From positions 740,068 through 804,067 of the forward strand of contig MOWL01000070.1 in NCBI GenBank assembly GCA_002110485.1: a DNA stretch of 64,000 bases, written 5' to 3'. A model generated the notes under the pieces. It saw only the letters and a program-made list of their open reading frames with translations, made no database searches and was not told where the DNA came from. Numbering within the stretch: the stretch's first letter is position 1; each line of letters begins with the position of its first letter. Both the position numbers and the translations under genes were made by a program. This DNA comes from Emergomyces orientalis (taxonomy: Eukaryota > Ascomycota > Eurotiomycetes > Onygenales > Ajellomycetaceae). Of the stretch, positions 23,854 through 34,394 are shown in pieces.

Positions 23854-25789
23854 TAGAGGGGGGGGGGGAGAGGGAGGGAGGGAGGGAGCGTGAAAAATGA
23901 AACCGATGGAATTGAAGGGGTGGGAATTGATCCAGCGGGGAAGATGGATGAAACAAGCACAAACACAAAGAAAATGGAAGAAACGTGCATTATTATTTTT
24001 TTTATAAATTTTTGGTGTATCCATCAAGAAACCCGAAAAGGACGGACAAGAATGTTTATCAGAGCTGATAAATTTCTCCTCAACCATCATGCAAAACGAA
24101 CACCAGGGTCTTGTTCCACTTCTTGGTCATCTTCTTCTCTGTCTTCTTCGTCGTCTTGTTCATTCGTCAAAGGCCAAAGCCAGAGCAAACCCTGACCCAG
24201 CTGATTGTATTAGCAAGGTTGGTTTAGTTTCAAGCCAACCTAATGGATACAACGAGCGCGGCCCCCTGAGCCCTGAAAAGAGATAAAGACTGGCAGCTGA
24301 AATGGTGGGAACTTGGACTCGAGATGGAGAGAGGCCCTGAACCAGAAAATCAAACCAGGCGGATCAGTGCTTGCTTGGTTCAGTCATTTATTATCTCGCA
24401 AAGAGGCATTGGCCTCCCACCATCGGCCAACAAGAAGTTGCTGGCCCTTATTGCTGTTATTATTTGTTTTTATGTTGTTTAACTCTGCTTTGTTTCTCTT
24501 TGGCTGTTTGGCTGGGGTTGTGACTGTTCCAATCAACCAAAATGTTTGGCCCTGGTTATATGGGCTCCTCAGTGAGGTTTAATAAATTGTTCCATATTTT
24601 GCCACGCAGAGGCACACCAACAGGGAGGAAATCCCAGCGGAGGGATCGAGTTTATCCTAGAAATAACAACCTTCATAAAACGTGGTGCAACTTACCATGC
24701 CAGAACTTCATAATAATACTGCCCTCTCTATATCTGGCTTGTCAGAGTTCTAGAAACGTTGGAGGGATTTTTACGGGTTAATAATCTTCAATAGCCTTAT
24801 TAATAGCCTTCCTTAGTTATTACTTATCCCTATTGTAGAATACATACCACGGAAAAGGGAAAGCGTAGAGGATGCCATTTGTACAGTAAATGTACTGTAC
24901 GTACACTACTGTTGCTGATTGAGTGCATATGTAGTAAATATTCCATGCACAGCACGCACCAGCCGGTTCGTTTTGATAAAAGATATAAAAAAAAATCAGC
25001 CAAAGTACACTTGTGGCATGGAGCATTTAAGCCATCGTCATCTGGCATGATTGCGTGCAACACACAAAAGCAGGTCATGTGTGGCCTGAAAGGAAGGTTT
25101 GTCCTTTAAGGTTATTTAGCCAGCCAGTCAGCTAGCTTCTGTGCCTGAACGACCAACCCACTCCAAAGGCTCACGTCCATGAGATACGTTTTTGGGTCAG
25201 TCGCTTGGCTGGTTGGCTGGTGCTGCTGTGGATAGTTTGTTATCTCCGTAGATAGGCGCCCTTATGCCTCCTCCATGGTTGTTTTGATGAGGAGACTGAT
25301 CGCTGGTGTCATTGGCAGGCCTGCAAGGGGGTGGGTAATTTCTTCACCACAAATGGCTGTTGAAGGATGAGCTTAAAAGCAAAGTAAATTGAGATGGGCA
25401 TGTATAAGTATCAATGTGAATTGGCCTGTGGTTGGTTGTATCGTGATATTTGCATAATCGTTTTTGGTTCGATGGATGGATTGATGAATGAAAAGGTTGA
25501 GGGGATGGGCGACAGATGACGGTTTATCTGACGCGAGTAACTGATGTGATAAGAGGAATTAAAAATTAATTCTTGTCTAAAGCCCTATTTGTAGCAAATG
25601 ACATGATGTCTTTTTTTTTTTTTTTTTTGACAATAATAACATGGCTAAATCACAGGCACCACACACTTTGATGTACTTTCAGGTAACTAACCAACCACCA
25701 AACAAGCAATTTGAATAATAGAAACGAGTTGGACATATATCCGTCCAATTGACATCTCCTTCTCATCCATACAACCGCCGAGGATGCCC

Positions 25790-27925
25790 TCATGCTTCCT
25801 CCTTCCCCATACTGCTCGCTTTCTCCTTCTTCCATTGATGTGCTCTCTGAAGAATCTGTGACAATTTAGCCGACGATTCGTCGTCCGCGGGGAACATGTA
25901 ATCCATGTATTCTTCATAGCGATCATCATCCAGCTTGCGTCTTTTCTTGACCTTGCTGGGCATTTGTCGTTCGATCTTGGCAATGTCGTCTGGTGACCCG
26001 TGTGTCTGCTCGAAGGATTTCCATGCATTGAGGAGAGCGACTCGCTGTAAGTTGGACCATGTGTTAGCTTCTCATACTTCGACGCGTGGGGAGGCGGAAT
26101 ACAAAGGAGGGGATTTTGGAAAGGTAGGGACAAAGAATATGAATAGACATACCTCTTCTTTCATCTCCTTCTCTTTAAATACATTATGCGCTCGCTCAAA
26201 GACCTTTCGGGCCCGGCGCTTGGCCTCTTCGCTAACCGGCGTTTCTTCCTCTTCCTCTTCCCCTTCTGGTATATTGATTTCAAATCGTGCGTAATTGATC
26301 CAGACTTTGACGTGGTCCGTCTTCTCAAGGAGACGTTCGTACAGCATCCTCGTTCTATCGTACTCTCCCTCGTACTCCTCAAAGTCGATATACGACTTCC
26401 ATAGAAGCTCAGGCATGTCTAAAACGGGTTGAGAAATGCCCAGCTCATATATAGCGCGTGCGCGTTCATTATCATCTAGCCCGCGCTCCAGTTCTGCAAA
26501 TCTGATCCATGCTTGGCAATTTGAGGGGCTCCATTCGATTTGTTTCTCGAATAGCTTCCTGCATCGAACAAACTCATAAAGCTGCCGTTCGATGTCGATA
26601 TAACCCTTGAATAGCTTGTCCTTTGGACAAGCACCGATTGCATGGCCGAGTGTCTTTCTGGCCGCCTGAAGGTCCATCTGTCGGATTTCAAACTGGGCCT
26701 TCATCAACCATATCTTAGCGAAAGTAAATTTCTTGTGGGGGATCAATTTTATGCATTCTTGGTAAATTTGACGAGCGCGTTCCGTGTCCTTGGTTTCAAG
26801 TTCCTCCCAGAGAGCGTAAAATATCCACAAGTAAATATACCGGCGCCAATGTCGCTTCTCTTGCGAAGGGGGGATCTGTGCAATTGCGCGCTCATAGACA
26901 TCACGCACGCGGTCCACATCTCCAGATGACTCCTCCAACCTGACAAAGTCAAACCAGATATCATAGTTCTTCGGGTTTTCTTTGATCTGTTCTTCGTATT
27001 GGACCCTCCGTTTTGCAAGGATGACATCCTCAACACCTTCTCGGTCACCGAATTGTTTCTCGAATGTGGTGTAGGCTTTATGTAAAGCAATGGATTTTGA
27101 ACGTGGTAATCTGTCAAGCGCATATTTATAGATTGCCCTGGCTCGCTCAAACTCCTTTAGCTTAGCTTCGTATCGAGCATAGGCAATAAAGAGCTTTTCA
27201 TCCATGAAGTCTTCACCAAGAGTCTCAATAGCTAGGCCGTACACCTCCCTCACGAGGTCACTCGTCCCATATTCTTCCTCAAATCTTGCCCATTTAATCC
27301 AGTTTTTCGGTTCCGGGTGGACAACAGTAAAGCGCTCGAAAATTGCCCGCACCCGATCGAACTCGTTATATCGTTTTTCAAGCTTAATATAAGCGCCCCA
27401 AGCGCCTTCATCGGGCTCCCAGGACATCCAGCGCTCAAACACTTGACGTGTTCCCGCAATGTTACCCAACATCTCTTCCATATAAACATATTTATACCAA
27501 AGTTTATCTACTCTGGGAAGCATCGTCACTGCGCGATCGAGCAGGTTCCGCGCATGGTTGATATTCCTCGTCTTCATCTCTGCTTCAATATAGCGTATCC
27601 ATAACACCACAGCGGTAGGGTCGACATCCAAGGCCCGCTCGAACACCGACCTTGCACGGCGGAATTCTTTCTGTTCCAATTCCCATTGTGCGTATCGCAT
27701 CCAGTTGTTCATGCTAATACGGTTCCGCCGCACATAGTCCTCGAACTCCTTGCGTTTCCTGCCTTGATATTCATGGAGCTCTTCGAGGTCGGCGAAACGC
27801 TGTGTAGGGGCTTGGAGGGCGGGCTCTTGACGGTCGACAGCTTCGCGCAGGAGCTGCTCAGCAGATATCTGTTGGGGCGCGGGGGCCTTGTTTTTGACCC
27901 GTGGGGGCCCCCTTGAAGCTTCCAT
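25790..27925 (-). CDS. clf1: Pre-mRNA splicing factor Clf1 (crooked-neck/Syf3 family)
   Basis: A two-exon gene: 27925-26153 and 26044-25790, with a 108-nt intron (GTATGT donor, TTACAG acceptor, phase 0), giving 675 residues. It is a superhelical scaffold of HAT (half-a-TPR) repeats that belongs to the Prp19/NineTeen complex and helps assemble and activate the spliceosome in the nucleus. More than a dozen HAT units run from about residue 50 to 590. They show the W..Y..(W/F)E...G...RAR.(I/V)(Y/F)ERA pattern, for example WMRYAQWELEQKEFRRARSV. The N-terminus (KNKAPAPQQISAEQLLREA) is characteristic of the family. Exon 2 supplies the conserved basic and acidic tail (KKRRKLDDD, YEEYMDYMFPADD). Total length matches fungal Clf1. 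The gene is head-to-head with prp31. Confidence 0.97.
26045..26152 (-). other. clf1 intron
   Basis: A 108-nt intron with a GTATGT donor and TTACAG acceptor, removed in phase 0. Reading through it gives a premature stop 26 codons later, so splicing is needed for the conserved C-terminus. Confidence 0.9.
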
Positions 27926-28323
27926 TTTAGCTCAATGGCGGTTGAATGCAACAGTGAGCGAGACGGCCTAGTTGGCTAAAAGTTTGTGGATAGAGGCAAG
28001 GAATGACAAAATCGGGATGGCGGCGACAATATCTCCCTACGCGCTGCTCCAGTAAAAGGAGAATCCGCAGAGTTAGACAGCTTACTGTCGTTGTTGAAGT
28101 TGGATGATGCGGCGAAGAGCTGTGCAGGGCTGAAAGATGTTTGCAAGTGTGCAAACTATTGGCATAAACTGGTCACCTGATTTTGTTGCTCCAATGTTTT
28201 TTTTGCAAGCAACAACTAAGCTCACTCTCAACACTTCATTTAGATGCACAGGTAAAAAAGTCTACTTTCAGCTCAGGTTATTTTATTTAATATTTTTTAA
28301 ATTTGATCTAGCTCAAGTTCACC
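27926..28323. promoter_or_regulatory. Shared bidirectional promoter of clf1 and prp31
   Basis: These 398 bp separate the two divergent start codons, and I see no other gene between them. No clear TATA box stands at either end. Both ATG codons have favourable contexts (AAAATGGAA for clf1, CACCATGGCG for prp31). Coordinated expression of the two splicing factors is an inference from the arrangement. Confidence 0.7.
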
Positions 28324-30293
28324 ATGGCGACTTTAGCAGACGAGCTGTTGAACGATTTTGAGGAGTCCGGCTCTGAGGATGAGGGCAAGCTGGCCGACAA
28401 TCTGTTCCCCGACAGTGTTGCCGAGTCCGGCGCGGATACCTCTGCCAAAGCTCGAGGCGAAGGGATGGAGCTGGACGGAGACGAAGAGGAAGTGGACGAC
28501 GAAGAAGCGGATGCGGACGTCGCCATGGACCCAAATGGGAAACTAGCCAAAGAGATGGGAGAAGCTGAGTCGATCAAGGCAAAGGTCGACAAAATGCGGC
28601 TGGGGACCGTGAATGATGTACGAAGCGTGGCGACCTTAATGAAGACTCTACAACCGATTTTAGATGTAAGTCTAAATTCCCTCGATGCCTATGTGTTCTG
28701 CCTTCTGCGATGTCTGTGTTTATATTGGATGTTACGGACAAATAGACCTGACCTTTTCGCTTTACCCATCGGCAGAAAGTATCTTATTACCAATCGTTAC
28801 CACCAGAGAAAAGAACTACGTCTATCGGTTCCATCGAGGATAATCCAGAGTACCATCTGCTTACTGAGGCGAACTCCCTTTCGACTTCGATCGATAATGA
28901 GATGATCCTTGTCCACAAGTTCATTCGGGATCATTACTCTACCAGGTTTCCGGAGCTGGAGACTCTCATCACAAACCCGCTGGATTACGCCAAGACTGTT
29001 GCGATATTACAAAATGGGCCGCTTGACGATATCAAGTCTTTGTCAACCTCAACGGATAATCTGGTTGGCGCGACTCTGAGATCTGTCCTCGATGGTCCTT
29101 CCTTGATGATCGTCGCGGTGGAGGGAACCACAACGCGGGGCCGAGAGTTATCCCAATCTGAACTCAAGACAGTTCTAGACGCATGCAAAATGATGTTATC
29201 CCTTGACCGAGCTAAGGGGATCCTAACCGACTATGTGCAATCGCGAATGAATGTCTTTGCACCGAATCTAACAGTTCTCATTGGATCACTCACCGCGGCA
29301 CAACTTCTAAATTATGCCGGAGGTCTTACAGGGTTAGCGAAGACACCTTCCTGTAATATCTCACCTTTGGGATCAAAGAAGCAAACAGGCACTGGTTTTG
29401 CAACTAATGTTGGGGTGAGACACCAAGGATTTCTGTACCACTCGCCTATCATTCAGGAAATCCCAAACGACCTGAAGCGTCAAGCGATGCGCATTGTATC
29501 TGCCAAAGTAGTTCTAGCTGCCAGAGTCGACCGAGTGCACAGCAGCCCGGATGGATCTACGGGAGAAGAACTGAAACAAGCCTGCTTGGATCGGCTTGAG
29601 AAGTTAACCGAGCCTGCTCCAAATAAAGGCCCACGTGCCCTCCCTGCGCCTGATGATAAACCATCCAGAAAGCGGGGTGGGCGAAGAGCGCGAAAGGCAA
29701 AGGAAGCTACCGCGATGACAGATATCCGGAAAGCACAGAATCGTTTGGCGTTTGGAAAGGAAGAAAAGGAAGTCGGATATGGTACTGGAGAAGGTACTAA
29801 AGGTTTGGGTATGCTTGGTCAGGAGGATCATGGCCGGATACGTGCAAGCCAAATCGACCAGAGAACCAAGGCTAAGCTCAGCAAATCCAATAAGGGATGG
29901 GGGGCTGCTACCCCAATCGGGGGAACTGCGTCTTCACTTCGAGGCTTTGGACAAGGCGCAGGAAATGCAACGGTATTACGAGCACAGGGACTCCGTTCTG
30001 CTGGTGTAGGACCGTCGCTTGGTGCCGGTGCGGGAACAGCCAGTTCGATTGCCTTTACCCCGGTCCAAGGCTTAGAGCTTGTCGATCCTAAGGCCCAAGC
30101 CGAGCTTAATAGGAAGCGAAAAGCTGAGGAGGACAGATGGTTTAAGAGTGGAACATTTACACAAGTTGAAAGTCAAAGCACTGGAGGGAGTTCTAGTGGT
30201 GGATTTAAGGTTCCGGGATTGCCGCCTCGGAAACGGGTTGATGCTGGTGATACCAAGATGGCGCCGCCGCCGCCTCCTCCGATAAACAAATGA
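28324..30293 (+). CDS. prp31: U4/U6 small nuclear ribonucleoprotein Prp31
   Basis: Two exons, 28324-28665 and 28776-30293, separated by a 110-nt intron (GTAAGT donor, GGCAG acceptor, phase 0), give 619 residues. Prp31 binds the 15.5K-U4 snRNA complex and holds U4/U6 to U5 in the tri-snRNP. Residues 1-90 are acidic (DGDEEEVDDEEAD). The coiled-coil/NOSIC region follows. The Nop domain spans about 245-395 and includes the GSLTAAQLLNYAGGLTGLAKTPSCN block and the GFLYHSPIIQ motif. After a basic stretch (RKRGGRRARKAKE) comes the Prp31 C-terminal region (RKAQNRLAFGKEE, SKSNKGWG). The tail is Gly-rich and ends in PPPPPP. Length is slightly above the usual 500-600 because of the acidic and Gly-rich ends. 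Confidence 0.97.
28666..28775 (+). other. prp31 intron
   Basis: A 110-nt intron with a perfect GTAAGT donor and CGGCAG acceptor, phase 0. The exon after it restores the conserved coiled-coil region that precedes the methionine at 28902. Confidence 0.9.
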
Positions 30294-31024
30294 TCATATC
30301 TCATAATGACTTCTGGTTGGTCTGGTTTTGATGTATCATTATTTGTTGCATTTTATTTTGCGGTTGCTCTGGGAGTACGGGTGAGGATGGCGCATTACTT
30401 ATGACACATTTATGGGATGGACAGTGTGATACCAGGCGTTATTCTTGGAAAAATCGGGCATGTTTTATACAGAAAGAATATGATGTACTGTATATGAAGC
30501 TTTTTGACCCAAAAGAGGGGAAAATAAAATTATTCAATCTGAATTGGTTAGGTTGACTTCAGCTTGCCCGAAAAGCCATTTTTGCAAAAGCAGCACAATG
30601 AATATTTTCTGGCGGAAAAAGCATCGCCATCGGAAACTAAAGATGGTGCACGTCATGGCGCTGGTCTGATCGCCGTTGAACTCAACCAAAATATCGCGAA
30701 CTGACAGAGTCAAGAGGTTCTCAAGGAAAAAGTATTCGAGAGGTTTCGAAACTTTTTGACTCGAGATGTTTCGATCCAGGGGCAAGGGTTACTAATAAGG
30801 GTTTCCAGATGAAAGGGACTACTTTACGGATGTGATCAGGAGCATGAAACCGGGCACCCAAAACTTTTCTCCTCACACCTTTTGGGCATTTTACAATCCC
30901 AACTATTGGCGATCGCACACTATTTGTATACTGGTGATATAGTTAAGTGAAACCACACAATTGAATTACAGTGACACATCCTGCGACCTTCCCGCTGCCT
31001 TACTCCTAGATAGGTATTATTTTC
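30294..31024. other. Intergenic DNA downstream of prp31
   Basis: It holds the probable prp31 3' UTR (AT-rich, about 30294-30530). Nothing else is recognisable. Confidence 0.5.
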
Positions 31025-31270
31025 CTAGGTTCTAATGTCGACTGACTTGGTGAGCAGACCCTTATCCGTGTTGGGACGGATTTCGACGCCTGGAATGCAA
31101 GTGGCGGATTTTTCATACTCCACTTTGCAACTCTTACATCCCGCATCCTGCAGTATGCCATTCTGCTGCAAAATTGCGACTTGAGCTGAGGGACAAGCGC
31201 CCTGCTCTTGCGTGACAGGAAAGCCCTTGACGGGACACAGCAAGCTAATGCAGTACGCACCATAAATCAT
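31025..31270 (-). CDS. Possible small Cys-containing protein
   Basis: From the ATG at 31270 the frame gives 81 residues. A short hydrophobic start (MIYGAYCISLLCPVKG) is followed by a polar region with Cys residues spaced as in small secreted proteins (GACPSAQ, GCKSCKVEY, TCIPG). The hydrophobic start is too short for a confident signal peptide. No family is recognised. It is either a small secreted protein, a last exon of something longer, or a chance frame. Confidence 0.25.
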   Translation of the reverse strand: MIYGAYCISLLCPVKGFPVTQEQGACPSAQVAILQQNGILQDAGCKSCKVEYEKSATCIPGVEIRPNTDKGLLTKSVDIRT

Positions 31271-31664
31271 AATTATGAGCCATTTTTCCCCCCTTCTACT
31301 ACTAAACGCCAAGGCAAGCAACTAACGTGTTGCGCTTGAGCCCAGGAGATGTTCGTCTAATGACAAATTCGAATCGAGAAATGCATTGTGCGTCATGACT
31401 TTTTGGGTTTATTAAAATTGTCTTCTGTTCTCCATGCTATTTAGAATGGCTGGGACTGCCCTTCATTTATTTTCTCTTCCTTCCCCATTTTCTTTTTCAC
31501 GATTCGTCTCTTGTCTCTAGAATTAAGTTTTGATCTACAATTTTTTTTTTTGCCAAATTTTTCTTTCGTTAGCGGTGGACGTCGAATTATTAGTTCACTC
31601 TAAAATCAAATATCCATTCCCAGCGTCGCTACTTTCATCCCTTTTATTGTTTGTAAACACAGCT

Positions 31665-32526
31665 ATGGGATCAGTACATAATGGCTCAAAACCTACCTAC
31701 CCTCTAAAAACCCCCGTCTTCCACCACAAGCTGGTAACAGATGACTTTAACGCGCTCAAATTCCAAGCCGCCTCATCCCTCCAACTGCAACATGGGCTCA
31801 AGTACCAGGAAGCCGCTTCCTCAAGCTCACATCTCATTACATCTCCCTATAACCAGGAAGGCCATCATCTCGATCTTCATACCCTTGAACCTTCCAGTCA
31901 GCTCCTCGCGAAGGCGCTGACGGTTCTCAAACCCGTTCGATCTGATTATGCAACAGCAGAATATGTCGAGAGCTTCAACTGGCAGTTTGTCATGGATGTG
32001 CTGAAGGATCTTGCCGCTGCAGAATGCTATGAGTGGAAGGAACAGTCCTTTTACGTTGTCACATTTCGATCCATTCTGCTTCCAACGGCGGATCCCGATA
32101 GGCTCACTGAGCTCGACTCACATTCTCATGAGGAAGCTACTGCTAGTGGTGGCTTGTTGAAATATTGGTTTGGGACTAAAGATGAGCAATTGAGGAATTT
32201 GGCGACCTGTAAGTAGAAGTTCACTCATTGTTTTTTTCTGTTCCTTTCTTTTTCTCTCTCTCTCTTTCTCCCTCTTTCTTTCTTTCTTTTCTTTCTTTGC
32301 TTTTTTTCCTTGAATATTCTATTCCGTTTATTTCGGTTTGGATATGTAAACTCATTCGTGCACACCAGGTGTCTGGCGAAGCAGAGAGGACGCGAGACGA
32401 GGTGGATTAGGGCCCTGGCACAGACAGGCCATAGCAGCCAAACGAGAGTTGTACCAAAAGATCGAATTTAGGACATTGAAGCTAGTTATTGCTAACAGGG
32501 TCGAGCGGTGGGATATTGCTGAATAG
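31665..32526 (+). CDS. UPF0643 family protein
   Basis: Two exons, 31665-32208 and 32369-32526, joined across a 160-nt pyrimidine-rich intron (GTAAGT donor, CCAG acceptor, phase 1), give 233 residues. The start ATG at 31665 (MGSVHNGSKPTYPL) is preferred over in-frame upstream codons, which encode only leader-like sequence. The conserved core includes LKTPVFHHKLVTDDFNALK, the YVESFNWQFVMDVLKDLA region and a C-terminal stretch WRSREDARRGGLGPWHRQAI that appears only after splicing. This pattern matches the fungal UPF0643 family (S. pombe PB2B2.08 type). The molecular function of the family is not established. No signal peptide or membrane segment is seen, so it is probably cytosolic. Confidence 0.85.
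32209..32368 (+). other. Intron of the UPF0643 gene
   Basis: A GTAAGT donor, a long C/T-rich interior (32228-32310) and an ACACCAG acceptor. At 160 nt it is the longest intron I can define in the window. Confidence 0.85.
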
Positions 32527-33578
32527 AAGAGTGCAGCTTAGGTAGGTGCTAGATTTAGGTAGGGTAAGTCAATCCTTCATTAGACCAAGCTGTTTGTTCT
32601 GTCAGCGATTTTTGCTTCTGTTATTATTGGTATTATTCCCATTTTGCAGCTCATTTTGCTTCTAGTCGGATTTTTGGTTATAGAATACACAAATTGAGTT
32701 TATACTGTCCCATTTATGCTTCTCAGTTGCAATTGTCACTCTGAACAAATCCTTTTTTTGGATCTTCCATAGTTCCATATTGGGGAGGTTAAGAATAGTA
32801 GGCGGCTAAATGAGCCATGTAAAACGTATCCTCTCTGAGAATATAGAAACCTGCCGGTTTACCCGCTAGGAGTGTGGTTTGCGTCTTGCAGTACATGAAG
32901 AACTACAGTTCGTCCTAGCTGTATCGTCTCTTGGTATTATAAACCACTTATGATCGAAGGGGAGGTAAAATAGACAACACCTCGTACACATATTGGAGAT
33001 GATAGCTTACACAGAGAAATGACAGAATCTTCTGAACCTCCGGTCACATTGGTTGGGCTCCTCGCATGTTTTAGCAGTAATTTTTGCGTTAGAAAAAAGT
33101 TCAAGGCTCCCACCTGCGTACCAGTCACGCAGGTTTGAAACTGCTATCCGAGCTCACATGGCTCAAATTCATCCGTAACCAAGGACTTGGATTCATATAT
33201 CATGTACACATATTGGAGAGGACTGGAGTTAATGAAAACCGCTTGATAGCGAAATTGAACTTTGGGACTTGAGTGAAATTCTTATGAAGAAGCGGTTTGC
33301 GTCTGTATATCAAGAAGTCAAGTATGGTTAAGGGGCCCATCGAGAAAGAAAAAAAAAGAGAGGCCCAGGAATCTTTTGTTAGATACTGAGGGTTGACGGA
33401 GCTAGAGCGATGCGCCCCTGTGTTTAGCCCATTTGCTGCAATTTCTCGTCCTTTGAGAGAAAAGTATCTGTCACGATAATCCACTGAAATTCATCCTTAA
33501 TAACTCAAGGCTGGATGCAATAATGTTCAAAACGAGACGACTGCATCCAAACTCGAAGTATCTGTTTGGGCGGTTAGG
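32527..33578. other. Intergenic DNA with small dispersed repeats
   Basis: No gene is recognisable. The 16-mer GTACACATATTGGAGA occurs twice (near 32985 and 33204). The phrase AAATTCATCC followed by TAA also occurs twice (near 33165 and 33487). Together they suggest an old local duplication. Minus frames at 32937-33128 and 33200-33484 have no family signature. Confidence 0.4.
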
Positions 33579-33657
33579 GTGTGTGTATGGGGCTGTGCTT
33601 TTCGCTAACACTTATTGACATTGAATGTTAGCGAAAAGCACAGCCCCATACACACAC
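33579..33657. repeat. Perfect hairpin, 32-bp arms and 15-nt loop
   Basis: Positions 33579-33610 are the exact reverse complement of 33626-33657, with a 15-nt loop at 33611-33625. The arms run from a GTGTGTGTATGGGG edge to TTCGCTAACA at the loop. It is not part of a coding frame. It lies about 740 bp upstream of the VWA-Vint gene. Confidence 0.95.
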
Positions 33658-34394
33658 AGCCACGAGCTCGCTAAAAAGCCAAACACCCTTGGCCGAGCCA
33701 AATTAACCTTAATTGAGCCTCAACATCAACCAACCATCAGAGTCTCAGATCCCCACAGAGCTTGAATCCCAGGTAGCCATGCATGATGCAAACGATACCA
33801 AGTCACCGACATTGGCCCAGTCATCTCAAGGCCCCGCCCGAACTTTGCATCAAAAACCATATTGCGGCTCAAGTGCAGGGACCCTGCCAGGTTGGGAGCT
33901 TGGGATTGCCTCAAAACACGTTTGTGCTGAGCCGTGAGCTCCAGCTCAAAATCTTGTCAAATGGCCAAATAGCATTAAAGTGTTGGTACCTTTGGCTTGA
34001 CCATTGTTAAATTATTGGGCAACCTCATGTGCTAACGCAGCCCAACTTGTGGAGGTTGACCCGCTCTGGTGGCTGTTTGTGAGCGGGGTTCCTTCACCCT
34101 CCCCCACCCATTCCGACATGTTGGCGAATATCGGGCTGCTTTGTCCATTGAGGGCATCAAGCATGGACTGTTGCCTGATGGCTTGGAAGAACGCTTTATA
34201 TTCTGTCCGCCTCCTTCCCCCAAGTCGGTTCCCATTAGCAATCACTCAACTGTTGCTCCTTGGGCCAATACATTTTGCCAAAGACTTTACTTTGTAGTAG
34301 AATCATAAATAACTTGGCTAGATTTTTCAATTCGAACTCATTTTTCTTAACCCCTGATTAAAAGAAAAACAAAAAATCATACAATCACAATAAC
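33658..34394. other. Upstream region of the VWA-Vint gene
   Basis: The short frames on both strands lack recognisable motifs. An A-rich leader (34362-34391) directly precedes the start codon. Confidence 0.45.

Larger units (their letters stand above)
20824..25789. other. Intergenic DNA with low-complexity tracts
   Basis: No gene is recognisable. From about 21540 to 21880 the plus strand is purine-rich, making a C/T-rich upstream region for the kelch gene, as is common in fungal promoters. A 184-codon minus frame at 21969-22523 has no family signature and is probably fortuitous. Simple repeats occur at 23102-23120 (GAAACT units), 23320-23346 (27 A), 23835-23853 (AC) and 25611-25628 (18 T). 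The right end carries the 3' UTR of clf1. Confidence 0.45.
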
